Positions 12,247 to 21,097 of a stretch of DNA of 25,957 nucleotides are shown here, piece by piece. This stretch comes from Verrucomicrobiota bacterium (GTDB lineage: Bacteria > Verrucomicrobiota > Verrucomicrobiia > Opitutales > Opitutaceae). Numbering within the stretch: position 1 is the first letter of the stretch; each line of letters opens with the position of its first letter. Location of the stretch: contig JAEYQF010000140.1 of NCBI GenBank assembly GCA_023410155.1, positions 1 to 25,957 on the forward strand, read 5' to 3'. Under the pieces are notes generated by a model. That model did not search any database. It had not been told where the DNA came from and was given only the letters and a program-made list of their open reading frames with translations. The position numbers and the translations under genes are program-made.

Positions 12247-14169
12247 TCAGCGCCGGTCTTCGTCGAGGAGGGCGCGCAAGCGCCGGCCGACGTCTTCGAG
12301 CCGGTAGGGCTTTTGCAAGAACTCACTGTGGTTGAGTTGCTTGAACTCCTCCCGCACGTCGGCCGAGATGTGGCCGCTCACGACGAGCACCTTCACCGAC
12401 GGCCGGCAGACGCGCACGATCTTGAGGACCTCGAGCCCGTTCGTGCCAGGCATGTTGAGGTCGAGCAGGATGGCATCCATCGGGCGCGTCGTGTCGCCGA
12501 TGAGCTCGATCGCCTCGAGCCCGGTGGCGGCGGTGGACACGCGGTAGCCTTTGCGCGTGAAGGCCGCGGCAAGCAGGGTGCGCAGCGATGTCTCGTCGTC
12601 GACGATGAGCAGCGACTCCGTGCCGCTGGGAAAATCACCGCCCGTGACAGCGGGGGTGTTGACGACCACGTCCGCCGCGAGCGGAAGGTAAACGTGAAAG
12701 GTGCTGCCCGCATCGATCGTGCTGTCCACGTCGATGAAGCCATGGTGCCCGGAAACGATGCCATAGACGACCGCGAGGCCAAGGCCGGTGCCCTGGTTGG
12801 TCTGTTTCGTGGTGAAAAACGGCTCGAAGATGCGGGCGCGCACCTCGGGCTTCATGCCGCAGCCGGTGTCGCCCACGTCCAGGCGCACGTAGCGGCGGGT
12901 CGGATCTGCGGGTAAATGCCGCGCGATAAGTTCGGCGGCCGGGCGGATGCTGGTGGTGACGGTGATCGTGCCGCCTTTCGGCATCGCGTCGCGGGCGTTC
13001 ACGCAGAGATTCAGCACGATCTGCTGAAGCTGGGTCTGGTCGCCCATGAGCGCCGGCAGCTTGTCCGCCAGCGCGAGTTGGAACGTGACGGTCCGCGGAA
13101 ACGTCTCGGCCATGAGCGCGATCAGATCGCGGGCGAGCTGGTTGAGGTCGACGGGCGTGTAGCGCACCTCGGCCTTTCGGCTGAAGGTGAGGATCTGCTT
13201 CACCAAGCCGCTGGCGCGCTGCGCGGCACGGTGGATCTCCTGCAGGCCTTTCTGGAGGATCGCGGCATCGGCGCCGCCCTGCATGCAGAATTCCGCGTAA
13301 CCGTGGATGATCGCGAGCAGGTTGTTGAAATCGTGGGCGATGCCCCCGGCGAGGGTGCCGAGGCTCTCCATCTTGTGCGCCTGGCGCAGCTCGGCCTCCA
13401 GCGCCTTGCGACCGGTGATGTCCTCGCGCAGGCAAAGCAGGTTGGTGATCTCGCCGGCGTGGTTGCGCACGGCGGAGACTTTCACCGATTCCCACACCGT
13501 GGTGCCGTCGAGGCGGTGCGTGGCAAATTCACCGCGCCACTCCTGGCCTTTGCGCACGGTGTCCCAGAATTGTTGATACGACTCCTCGCTCGTGTGGCCG
13601 TCGCGGAAGACGTCGAGATTGGAATCGAGAATGTCCTCCAGCGTGCGCCCGGTGACCTCGGTGAACTTCGGGTTCACGTATTGAGCGCGGCCGTCGAGAT
13701 CGGTGATCACGATGGCGACAGGCGACTGCTCCACCGCGCTCGAGAGCCGGTGATATTGCTCCTCGGCGAGGCGCTGGCGGGTGATGTCGCGCCCCACGGC
13801 GCGGATCGCGGAGATCTGGCCGCTGGCGTCAGGTTGCGCGACTTTGTCCCATGCAAACCAACGCACGCCTTGCGGCGTCATCCAGCGATTTTCCGTCACG
13901 AGCCGGTGAGGCGGTCGGGCGATCTCAGTGAAGGAGGACTGCTCGATCGCCGCATCGTCCGGATGGATCAGATCGAGCAACGAAAGGCCGCGCAACGCGC
14001 TGACCGTTCGGCCGAATTTACGCGCGAAAGAAAGATTGCCGGCAATGAGGAGTCCATCAGGGCCGCAGCAATACGCCGGGTCGGCGCTGTTCTCCCAAGG
14101 GCCCAGCAAATTATCCACCGGCGTCGACAAGGATTCGCCGGCGATCGAGTCGCTCAACATGACGGACAT
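12247..14169 (-). CDS. PAS-PAS hybrid histidine kinase with C-terminal receiver
   Basis: 640 aa. Two PAS domains (about 20-135 and 138-255, the second with SPVAIVITDLDG and the PAC motif LCLREDITGRK) precede a HisKA domain with His279 in GGIAHDFNNLLAIIHGYAEF. The HATPase has an N-box (LNLCVNARDAM), a G1 box (DTGCGM, Asp434), an F box (FEPFFTTK) and a G2 box (GTGLGLAVVYG). A receiver follows (about 518-635) with acidic pair Asp524/Asp525, acceptor Asp570 in ILLDLNMP and Lys620. There is no membrane segment, so sensing is probably cytoplasmic. There is no separate regulator beside it; output may go through a phosphotransfer protein elsewhere. An ATG three codons downstream is an equally possible start. 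It lies 47 nt after the HDOD gene and on the same strand. Confidence 0.94.
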   Translation of the reverse strand: MSVMLSDSIAGESLSTPVDNLLGPWENSADPAYCCGPDGLLIAGNLSFARKFGRTVSALRGLSLLDLIHPDDAAIEQSSFTEIARPPHRLVTENRWMTPQGVRWFAWDKVAQPDASGQISAIRAVGRDITRQRLAEEQYHRLSSAVEQSPVAIVITDLDGRAQYVNPKFTEVTGRTLEDILDSNLDVFRDGHTSEESYQQFWDTVRKGQEWRGEFATHRLDGTTVWESVKVSAVRNHAGEITNLLCLREDITGRKALEAELRQAHKMESLGTLAGGIAHDFNNLLAIIHGYAEFCMQGGADAAILQKGLQEIHRAAQRASGLVKQILTFSRKAEVRYTPVDLNQLARDLIALMAETFPRTVTFQLALADKLPALMGDQTQLQQIVLNLCVNARDAMPKGGTITVTTSIRPAAELIARHLPADPTRRYVRLDVGDTGCGMKPEVRARIFEPFFTTKQTNQGTGLGLAVVYGIVSGHHGFIDVDSTIDAGSTFHVYLPLAADVVVNTPAVTGGDFPSGTESLLIVDDETSLRTLLAAAFTRKGYRVSTAATGLEAIELIGDTTRPMDAILLDLNMPGTNGLEVLKIVRVCRPSVKVLVVSGHISADVREEFKQLNHSEFLQKPYRLEDVGRRLRALLDEDRR

Positions 14170-14216
14170 TTGCCGAGGTTATCGGCGCAATCGGCCCCGG
14201 GTTGAGGGTATTCGCC

Positions 14217-15146
14217 TCAGACGAGGCCCTGGAGCATCGATGGAAGCCGTTGCAGGATATTGGCCAGCGAGGCGCGGGCCAGCATGGTCTCGGGACCGTC
14301 CGCACCGTAGAGGATTTTCCAGCCATCGAGCGCGAGCCACGAGTCGGCCTCGACCGGCGGGATGTTTTCGAAACCGCCGGTGATGCCGGCGTGGCGCACG
14401 ACATGGTCGGCCACCTGCACGGCGGCCGGAAAAAGCCGGTGGTGCGGCGCACGGTCGGGATCGTTGTGGTAAAGCACGGCCGTGATGATCTCCGGCGCGA
14501 TCTTGTGCCGGCTAAGGTAGTAGGCGCCGATGCGCGCGTGGTCCCAACCGATCAACTCGCGCTCCAGGCGGCATACGTCGGTCGCATCCCGCGCGGGTTG
14601 GTGCATGAGCGCGCGCAGCTCGTCGGGAAACGCGGTGGCCATCACGACCTTGCCGACATTGTGCAGCAGGCCGACGAGATAATCCGTGTCGTCGTCGATC
14701 TGCATCGCGGTCGAGGCGAGGATCTCGCGCGTGAGAATCGCGGTCCCGATGCTGTGGCTCCACAGATCCTTCCATGGCAGCGACGCCTGGTTGGACTGCA
14801 GTTTCTCCAATTCCTCGATCACCGGCGTCGCCATCGAGAGCTCGCGGATCTGGCGCAGGCCGAGGAAGAACACGGCTTCCTCGATATTGTTCACCCGCGT
14901 GGACAGGCCGAAGTAAACGGAATTGACCATGCGCAGGAGTCGCGCGGCCAGGGACGGATCGCGGCGGATGATCTCCGCGATCTGCGAGTTGAGGCTCTGT
15001 TCTGCGGTGAGCAGACTGTTGAGTTGCCGATTGATGCTGCCGAGCGAGCCGAGTTTGGGGCACCCGTCGATGCGGCGCATGATGGCCTCATCGTTGAAGG
15101 GAGCCGCGCTGGCGCTGGCGGGGGCGGACGCAGAAGCGAAAACCAT
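14217..15146 (-). CDS. HDOD domain protein (copy 2)
   Basis: 309 aa from the ATG reading MVFASASAPA; a TTG 32 codons upstream is less likely because the added residues are low-complexity. After an Ala/Ser-rich lead (about 1-17) the HDOD core covers about 30-235: LGSLGSINRQLNSLL, RDPSLAARLLRMVNSVYFG, NNIEEAVFFLGLRQIREL and YLVGLLHNVGKVVM. The HD dyad is His162-Asn163, so the catalytic Asp is lost. It also has WDHARIGAYYL (about 201-211) and YHNDP (226-230), positions that are metal ligands in active HD domains. It precedes the PAS-PAS hybrid kinase by 47 nt on the same strand, which suggests that kinase and HDOD protein share a signalling pathway. A 6-bp hairpin with a 3-nt loop (15170-15184) lies 24 nt before the start. 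Confidence 0.9.
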   Translation of the reverse strand: MVFASASAPASASAAPFNDEAIMRRIDGCPKLGSLGSINRQLNSLLTAEQSLNSQIAEIIRRDPSLAARLLRMVNSVYFGLSTRVNNIEEAVFFLGLRQIRELSMATPVIEELEKLQSNQASLPWKDLWSHSIGTAILTREILASTAMQIDDDTDYLVGLLHNVGKVVMATAFPDELRALMHQPARDATDVCRLERELIGWDHARIGAYYLSRHKIAPEIITAVLYHNDPDRAPHHRLFPAAVQVADHVVRHAGITGGFENIPPVEADSWLALDGWKILYGADGPETMLARASLANILQRLPSMLQGLV

Positions 15147-15392
15147 TGGGAAAATTGGGTCGGGGCGGGCGCCACGGCGTGGCGAAACCGCTGCACGCTT
15201 TATCGGCGCCGGCCCGGATCCCTTGAGCGCGAAACTGCTCAAGCTCCGCCCCGGCTGAGCCGATCAACCCCTTGCAGTCGCAAACGCCCAGAGAGTGTCG
15301 CTTTCCATCACCCAGTGCCCGCTGCTCGGCCTTCGGATCTCGAAGCCCGCGCCGCCGCCTGCCTGTGAGGATCGGCCGGGCTGCCGCGACCG

Positions 15393-17282
15393 ATGCTGAC
15401 GCCTGCGCTCCAACAACTCCTCCGCCAGGGCACCGCGCATCACCAGCACGGACGGTATGGCGAGGCCGCGGCCTTGTTCGCGCGGGTGCGGCAACTCGCA
15501 CCGCGAGATGCCGCCGGCTGGCATCACGGCGGCCTCACTGCGCTCGCCGTCGGACAAGCCGCCGAAGCGGTGCCCCTGCTCGAGCGTGCGTGGCAGTTGA
15601 GTCCAAACTCAGTCGCGTCCGCGTTCGGTCTCGGCGTCGCACGCGTGGCCACGGGCGACCAGACGGGCGCCGAGGCCGTGCTGCAACAGATCGTCAAGAC
15701 GCAGCCGGCGATGGCCGAGGCGTGGCACTATCTCGCGCTTGTATTCAAAACCTCAGGACGCCTCGCCGAAGCGATCGCGGCGCAGCGCAAGGTGGTGGCG
15801 CTCAAGCCGGCCTACGCAGCGGGCTGGCATGCGCTCGGCTCTTCGCTCGGCGCCCACGGCAGTCCCACGGAGGCGCTCGCGTGTTTCGAGCGCGCGCTGA
15901 AGCTCGAGCCGGACAACCTTCGCACCCAACTCGGCCGCGGCATGATGCTCTTCAAGTGCTTCCGGGTGGAGGAAGCGGAAGCCGCCATGGGCGCGATTGT
16001 CGCCCGGGACCCGCAGCAGATCGAGGCGCGCAGCTACCGGCTGATGGCGCTGAACAGCCTGGAGCAGCGTCCTCGTGAAGCCGTGTTCGCCGAACACGTT
16101 GCCTTCGGACGCACCCTGCCGAAATTCCGGCCACCAGGATCCGTGACCGTGCCCGATCCGGCGCGGCGGCTGCGCATCGCTTTCCTCTCGCCCGATCTGC
16201 GCGAGCACTCGGTCGCATATTTTCTGGAGCCGATGCTGCAGCATCTCGACCGCGGAGCCTTCGAGATCTTTCTCTACCACGACCACGCCATCGTCGACGC
16301 GGTCAGCGCCCGGCTGCGCTCGCTGGCCGCAGGATGGCGGCATTTCGCCGGGCAGGCCGACGGTGTAGTGGAAAAGGCAATACGTGAGGACGCGCCCGAC
16401 GTGCTCATCGATCTCGCGGGACACACCGGCCTGAATCGCCTGCCTCTCTTCGCGCGCCGGCTCGCTCCCGTGCAAGTGACGTATCTGGGCTACCCCAACA
16501 CGACGGGTCTGCGCGAGATGGACTACCGCTTCGTCGATGCGTGCACCGATCCGGCGCCCGAGGCCGAGACGCTGCACACGGAGAAGCTGGTGCGCTTCTC
16601 CCCGACCGCGTGGAGCTATCTGGCGCCGGCCCATGCACCCGAGCCCGCCCCGCCGCCCTCGCTGGTCGCGAGACACGTGACGTTCGGCTCCTTCAACAAC
16701 CTCACGAAGGCCACCGATGGCACGATGCGACGCTGGGCACGCGTGCTCGACGCCGTGCCCGGCTCCCGACTCCTGATCAAGTCGGGCGGCCTCGATGAAC
16801 CAGCGGTTCGTGATCCGCTCCTCCGGCGGCTGGCCGCGGCGGGGCTCGGCGGGCGCGTGGAATTGTTGCCGCACGCGCGTGACACGGCTTCGCACCTCGA
16901 CCTCTACGGTCGCGTGGATGTCGCGCTCGACACGTTTCCTTATCACGGCACCACGACTACCTGCGAGGCGCTGTGGATGGGCGTGCCCGTGGTCACTCTC
17001 GCGGGCGATCGCCACGTTTCGCGCGTCGGTGTGTCCTTGCTCGCCGCGCTCGGTCACCGTGAGTGGATCGCGGCGCAGGAGGATGACTACGTTCGCATCG
17101 CCGCAGCGCTCGCCCAGGACACCGAGCGCCGCACCGCGCTGCGCCGGAGTTTGCGCGACGAGATGAGGCTTTCCCTGCTGTGTGACCACGCCGGGCAGGC
17201 GCGTCGGTTTGGGATGGCGCTTCGCGAATGCTGGCAGCAGTGGTGCGCGGGTGCCGCCGAGAAGGAGCGGCTGGCGTCATGA
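15393..17282 (+). CDS. TPR / GT41 O-GlcNAc transferase-like protein (SPINDLY family), copy 1
   Basis: 629 aa. TPR repeats fill about 5-230 (for example WHYLALVFKTSGRLAEAIAA, WHALGSSLGAHGSPTEALAC). The GT41 domain (about 255-615) has the expected motifs: SPDLREHSVAYFLEP with His272 (equivalent of the catalytic-site His of human OGT), DVLIDLAGHTGLNRL, RRLAPVQVTYLGYPNTTG, FGSFNNLTK with Lys439 (UDP-contacting Lys), and DTFPYHGTTTTCEALWMG followed by VVTLAGDRHVSRVG. Known members transfer a sugar from a nucleotide-sugar to Ser/Thr of proteins. The donor cannot be told from the sequence (GlcNAc, fucose or other). No good Shine-Dalgarno sequence precedes the ATG. The next gene overlaps by 4 nt. Confidence 0.94.
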   Translation: MLTPALQQLLRQGTAHHQHGRYGEAAALFARVRQLAPRDAAGWHHGGLTALAVGQAAEAVPLLERAWQLSPNSVASAFGLGVARVATGDQTGAEAVLQQIVKTQPAMAEAWHYLALVFKTSGRLAEAIAAQRKVVALKPAYAAGWHALGSSLGAHGSPTEALACFERALKLEPDNLRTQLGRGMMLFKCFRVEEAEAAMGAIVARDPQQIEARSYRLMALNSLEQRPREAVFAEHVAFGRTLPKFRPPGSVTVPDPARRLRIAFLSPDLREHSVAYFLEPMLQHLDRGAFEIFLYHDHAIVDAVSARLRSLAAGWRHFAGQADGVVEKAIREDAPDVLIDLAGHTGLNRLPLFARRLAPVQVTYLGYPNTTGLREMDYRFVDACTDPAPEAETLHTEKLVRFSPTAWSYLAPAHAPEPAPPPSLVARHVTFGSFNNLTKATDGTMRRWARVLDAVPGSRLLIKSGGLDEPAVRDPLLRRLAAAGLGGRVELLPHARDTASHLDLYGRVDVALDTFPYHGTTTTCEALWMGVPVVTLAGDRHVSRVGVSLLAALGHREWIAAQEDDYVRIAAALAQDTERRTALRRSLRDEMRLSLLCDHAGQARRFGMALRECWQQWCAGAAEKERLAS

Positions 17283-19168
17283 TGGCCGCGAAAAATCCAC
17301 CCGCCCGCGCCTCCCACGTGTTGCTGACGCAGGCGTTGCAACTCCATCGTGCGGGCAAACTCGACGCCGCCGAGGGGCTCTATCGGCAGGTGCGTGGAGC
17401 GGATCCGCGCAACTTCGATGCGCTTCAGCTCTCTGCGCTGCTCGCGGAGCAGCAAGGCCGACTGCCCGAGGCGTTGACGCTGTTTCAGAGCGCACTTCGC
17501 ATCAAACCCGATGCACCCGAGTGCCAGCTGCGCTATGCCGGCACGCTGGCGGCAGCCGGCCGGCACGCCGACGCAGAGAAGGTGTTGCGGGGCCTCGCTC
17601 AGCGCGGTTCGGCGGAGGCCTGGGATCAGCTCGCGCTCGTGCTGAAGATGCAGGACCGGATCGCGGACGCAGTCGCCGCGCACAATCAAGCGGTCGCACT
17701 TGCCCCGCAAAACGCCGCCTTCTGGTGCAACCGCGGCCTCGGTCTCAGTCTCGCTGGCGACTACGCTGCCGCACTTCGTTCCCATGAACGCGCGCTGGAA
17801 ATCGCCCCCGGCTTTGCGGCGGCGCGTTTCGGTCGCGCGCAGTCACTGCACCAGCTGAACCGTCTCGAGGAGGCCGTCGCGGACTACGAGCGGTTCCTGT
17901 CGGCTGAGCCACGGCACGCGCAGGCGCGCAGCTACCGCCTCTTCGCGCTGCAGCACCTCGGCACGCGATCGCGCGCGGAGTTGTTCGCCGAGCACCAGGC
18001 GTTTGGGCGCGCCGTTGGCGCGGCGCCGGCCCGTGTTTTCGCAAATTCGAGAGACCCCGATCGGCGCCTGCGCGTCGGCATCGTATCGCCGGACCTGCGC
18101 GGCCACTCGTGCGCCTATTTTCTTGAGCCACTCCTCCGACACCTTGATCGGGAGCAGTTCGAAGTCGTGCTCTATCACGACCACTTCCGGGAGGATGCGA
18201 TCTCAGCGCGGCTCCGCGCGCTCGCGGGCGCCTGGCGCAACACCGTCTCACTCGGTGATCCGGCGTTCGAGAAACTCGTGCGCGCCGATGCGCCCGATCT
18301 GCTGATCGACCTGGCCGGGCACACCGGCACGCGTAATCGCCTTCCGTTGTTTGCGCGGCGGCTCGCGCCCGTGCAGATCACCTATCTCGGCTATCCGGAC
18401 ACCACCGGCGTGCCCGCGATGGACTATCGCTTCGTCGATCCGATCAGCGATCCGGCCGGTGAGGCCGGTGCATTCGCAACGGAGAAACTTGTCCGATTCT
18501 CCTCGACTGCCTGGTGCTACACGCCGCCGGAGGAAGCGCCTGAGTTGCCCGCCGCCCGCGATCCTGCCCGCCCGCTCACGTTTGGCAGTTTCAATCATCC
18601 AGCGAAACTGACGGAGGCCACGCTGGCCTGCTGGGCGAGCCTCCTCGCGCAAACGCCCGGCTCGCGCCTGCTTCTTAAGGGCGCCGGCCTCGCGGGCGGC
18701 GCCGAGCGCGCCGAGTTCGAGGCCCGACTTGCCCGTTGTGGCTTGCCGCTGGATCGCGTTGATCTGCTCGAGCGGACCCCGGACACGCGTTCGCATCTGC
18801 AGCTCTACGAGCGCATCGACGTCGCGCTCGATACCTTTCCTTATCACGGCACGACGACCACCTGCGAAGCGCTGTGGATGGGCGTGCCAGTGATCACCCT
18901 TGAGGGCGATCGCCACGTTTCGCGCGTCGGCGCGAGCCTGCTGCGCGCCGTCGGACTCGACGATTGCATCGCCACCACGCCTGCCGACTACATCCAGGCC
19001 GCTCGGTCGCAAAGTAACCGAGTAGGTAGCTCTGTCCGGGCCGAGCTGCGGGAGCGGATGCGGCGATCGGTGCTGATGGACCACGCAGGGCAGGCGGCGC
19101 GCTTTGGGGCGGCCCTGCGCGCTTGTTGGCGCGAGTCGTGTCAGGCCAGGGCTCGGGTCGAGGCGTAA
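17279..19168 (+). CDS. TPR / GT41 O-GlcNAc transferase-like protein, copy 2
   Basis: 629 aa from the first of two adjacent ATG codons; AAGGAG lies 8 nt upstream and the ATG overlaps the stop of copy 1. TPRs occupy about 12-235 (AWDQLALVLKMQDRIADAVAA, FWCNRGLGLSLAGDYAAAL). The GT41 domain (about 260-618) keeps all motifs: SPDLRGHSCAYFLEP (His276), LIDLAGHTGTRNRLP (His348), ITYLGYPDTTGVPAMDYRF, FGSFNHPAK (Lys443) and DTFPYHGTTTTCEALWMG. It differs from copy 1 mostly in the TPR half and in the loops around 415-435 and 470-505. A paralogue by tandem duplication, most likely with a different acceptor or site preference. The following gene starts 1 nt after the stop. Confidence 0.94.
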   Translation: MMAAKNPPARASHVLLTQALQLHRAGKLDAAEGLYRQVRGADPRNFDALQLSALLAEQQGRLPEALTLFQSALRIKPDAPECQLRYAGTLAAAGRHADAEKVLRGLAQRGSAEAWDQLALVLKMQDRIADAVAAHNQAVALAPQNAAFWCNRGLGLSLAGDYAAALRSHERALEIAPGFAAARFGRAQSLHQLNRLEEAVADYERFLSAEPRHAQARSYRLFALQHLGTRSRAELFAEHQAFGRAVGAAPARVFANSRDPDRRLRVGIVSPDLRGHSCAYFLEPLLRHLDREQFEVVLYHDHFREDAISARLRALAGAWRNTVSLGDPAFEKLVRADAPDLLIDLAGHTGTRNRLPLFARRLAPVQITYLGYPDTTGVPAMDYRFVDPISDPAGEAGAFATEKLVRFSSTAWCYTPPEEAPELPAARDPARPLTFGSFNHPAKLTEATLACWASLLAQTPGSRLLLKGAGLAGGAERAEFEARLARCGLPLDRVDLLERTPDTRSHLQLYERIDVALDTFPYHGTTTTCEALWMGVPVITLEGDRHVSRVGASLLRAVGLDDCIATTPADYIQAARSQSNRVGSSVRAELRERMRRSVLMDHAGQAARFGAALRACWRESCQARARVEA

Positions 19169-19169
19169 C

Positions 19170-21071
19170 ATGGCTCAACTCAAGACACAGCAGGTTCTCC
19201 AGGCCGCCATGGCCCATCACCAGGCCGGCCGTGCGGCGCAGGCGGAAACCCTCTATGCGCAGGTGCGCGCGGCCGATCCGCGCAGTTTCGACGCGTTTCA
19301 TCTCTCGGGCTTCCTCGCGCTGCAGCAAAAGCGTATCCAGAACGCGGTTACGCTGCTCGAGCAGGCCGCGCGGTTGAATCCGCGCTCGGTGCTTTGCTGG
19401 CTGCGGCTGGGCCACGCGTATCGCGCGAGTGGTCGCCTGCCCGAGTGCCGGGCTGCGGCTGAACGGGCGATCGCCGCCGACCCGAAGAATGCAGACGCGC
19501 ATTTTCTCCTCGGCGAGACGGCGGCCGCCCGCGACGGCATGGCCGCGGCGGTGCCACATTTCCGCCGTGTGACCGAGCTCCAGCCAAAGGCGGCGGATGC
19601 ATGGGCCAATCTCGGTGTGGCGCTCGCCCAGACCGCGGGCTTGGACGAAGCCTTGGAGTGTTTCGCGCGATCGCTGGCACTCGATCCGGCTAACGCGCAG
19701 GCGCTCGTCGGACAGGCGCTCGCGCTGCAGTCGCTGCACCGACCCGGAGAGGCCGTCGAAGTTTACGACGAGGTGCTGCGCCGCTACCCGCAACACCATG
19801 AGGCGCGCAGTGCGCGGCTTCTGGCCCGCCACTATCTGGATGGGGTCGCACCGGATGCCCTTTTTTCCGAGCACGTCGAGTTTGGCGCGAATCTGCCGGC
19901 GGCCCGGCCGCCTCTTGAGTTCGAGCGCGATCGCACGGGTGAGCGGCGGCTGCGCGTGGCGTTTCTTTCGCCGGACCTGCGGGCGCACTCGGTCGCGTAT
20001 TTTCTCGAGCCGCTGCTTGTGCATCTCGCGCCGTCGGACTTCGAGATCGTGCTCTATCACGATCACGCGCGGGTGGACGCGATGTCGGCGCGCCTGCGCT
20101 CACGCGCGCGGATCTGGCGGGAGTTTGCGGGGCAATCTGACGCCGCGGTAGCGGCGGCAATCGCGGCCGATGCCCCCGACATCTTGATCGATCTGGCCGG
20201 GCACACCGGGTTCAACCGATTGCCGCTGCTCGCACGCCGCCTCGCTCCGGTGCAGGTGACTTATCTCGGTTATCCTGACACCACGGGCGTGCCGGCGATG
20301 GATTATCGTTTCGTCGATGCCATCACCGATCCTCCCGGCGAAGCGGATCGTTGGGCCACCGAGCAACTTGTGCGCTTCGCACCCACCGCCTGGGCGTATG
20401 CGCCGCCGGTCGACGCTCCGCCGGTCGAAACGGTGCGATCGCCGGAGGCGCCGGTTACATTTGGGTGCTTTAATAATTTCTCCAAAGTCTCCCAGGCGAC
20501 GTTGAGTCTTTGGTCGTCTTTGATGGCGGCGGTGCCCGGTTCGCGCCTGGTTTTGAAATCACAGGGCCTCGATGATCCCGCGCAGCAGCGACACGTGTTC
20601 GCCCGGTTCGCTGCTGCCGGCATCGACCCGCAACGGGTGCAACTGCTCGGTCGCACCACTGGAATCGCGGCTCATCTGGCGTGTTACGGCCAGATCGATG
20701 TCGCGCTGGACACGTTTCCTTATCACGGGACCACGACCACGTGCGAGGCACTCTGGATGGGCATCCCGGTGGTGACGCTCGAGGGCGACTGCCACATGGC
20801 GAGGGTGGGAGGGAGTTTGTTGCGCGCCGTCGGCCGGGCCAACTGGGTCGCGGGGACGCCCGCCGATTATGTCCGGATTGCGGCGGAGATTGGCCGGCAG
20901 CGAAACATCTTCGATCGCGGGGCACTGCGGGAGGCGATGCGGCGCTCGGTGCTTCTCGATCACGCCGCTCAGGCGCAGCGCTTCGGTGAGGCCCTGCGCG
21001 AATGTTGGCGCGCGTGGTGCCGACGGGCCGGAGCCCCGCCGACCGGCGCGCTGGTTTCCGCTAAGACCTGA
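19170..21071 (+). CDS. TPR / GT41 O-GlcNAc transferase-like protein, copy 3
   Basis: 633 aa, ATG 1 nt after the stop of copy 2 with GAGG about 6 nt upstream. TPR repeats (about 8-235) include CWLRLGHAYRASGRLPECR, AHFLLGETAAARDGMAAAV and AWANLGVALAQTAGLDEAL. GT41 domain (about 260-620): SPDLRAHSVAYFLEP (His273), LIDLAGHTGFNRLP (His345), VTYLGYPDTTGVPAMDYRF, FGCFNNFSK (Lys439), and DTFPYHGTTTTCEALWMG with VVTLEGDCHMARVG. In the last motif the Arg-His of the other two copies is Cys-His and Ser is Ala, so nucleotide-sugar contacts may differ slightly. All catalytic residues recognised in the other copies are kept. An HDOD gene follows after 26 nt. Confidence 0.94.
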   Translation: MAQLKTQQVLQAAMAHHQAGRAAQAETLYAQVRAADPRSFDAFHLSGFLALQQKRIQNAVTLLEQAARLNPRSVLCWLRLGHAYRASGRLPECRAAAERAIAADPKNADAHFLLGETAAARDGMAAAVPHFRRVTELQPKAADAWANLGVALAQTAGLDEALECFARSLALDPANAQALVGQALALQSLHRPGEAVEVYDEVLRRYPQHHEARSARLLARHYLDGVAPDALFSEHVEFGANLPAARPPLEFERDRTGERRLRVAFLSPDLRAHSVAYFLEPLLVHLAPSDFEIVLYHDHARVDAMSARLRSRARIWREFAGQSDAAVAAAIAADAPDILIDLAGHTGFNRLPLLARRLAPVQVTYLGYPDTTGVPAMDYRFVDAITDPPGEADRWATEQLVRFAPTAWAYAPPVDAPPVETVRSPEAPVTFGCFNNFSKVSQATLSLWSSLMAAVPGSRLVLKSQGLDDPAQQRHVFARFAAAGIDPQRVQLLGRTTGIAAHLACYGQIDVALDTFPYHGTTTTCEALWMGIPVVTLEGDCHMARVGGSLLRAVGRANWVAGTPADYVRIAAEIGRQRNIFDRGALREAMRRSVLLDHAAQAQRFGEALRECWRAWCRRAGAPPTGALVSAKT

Positions 21072-21097
21072 GCACTTCGCGCCGATTAAGGAGCCCC

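Noticed and set aside
15147..15392. Promoters in the divergent gap between the second HDOD gene and the GT41 operon
   Set aside because: Apart from a CGCCAC/GTGGCG hairpin at 15170-15184 no convincing -35/-10 pair was found on either strand.
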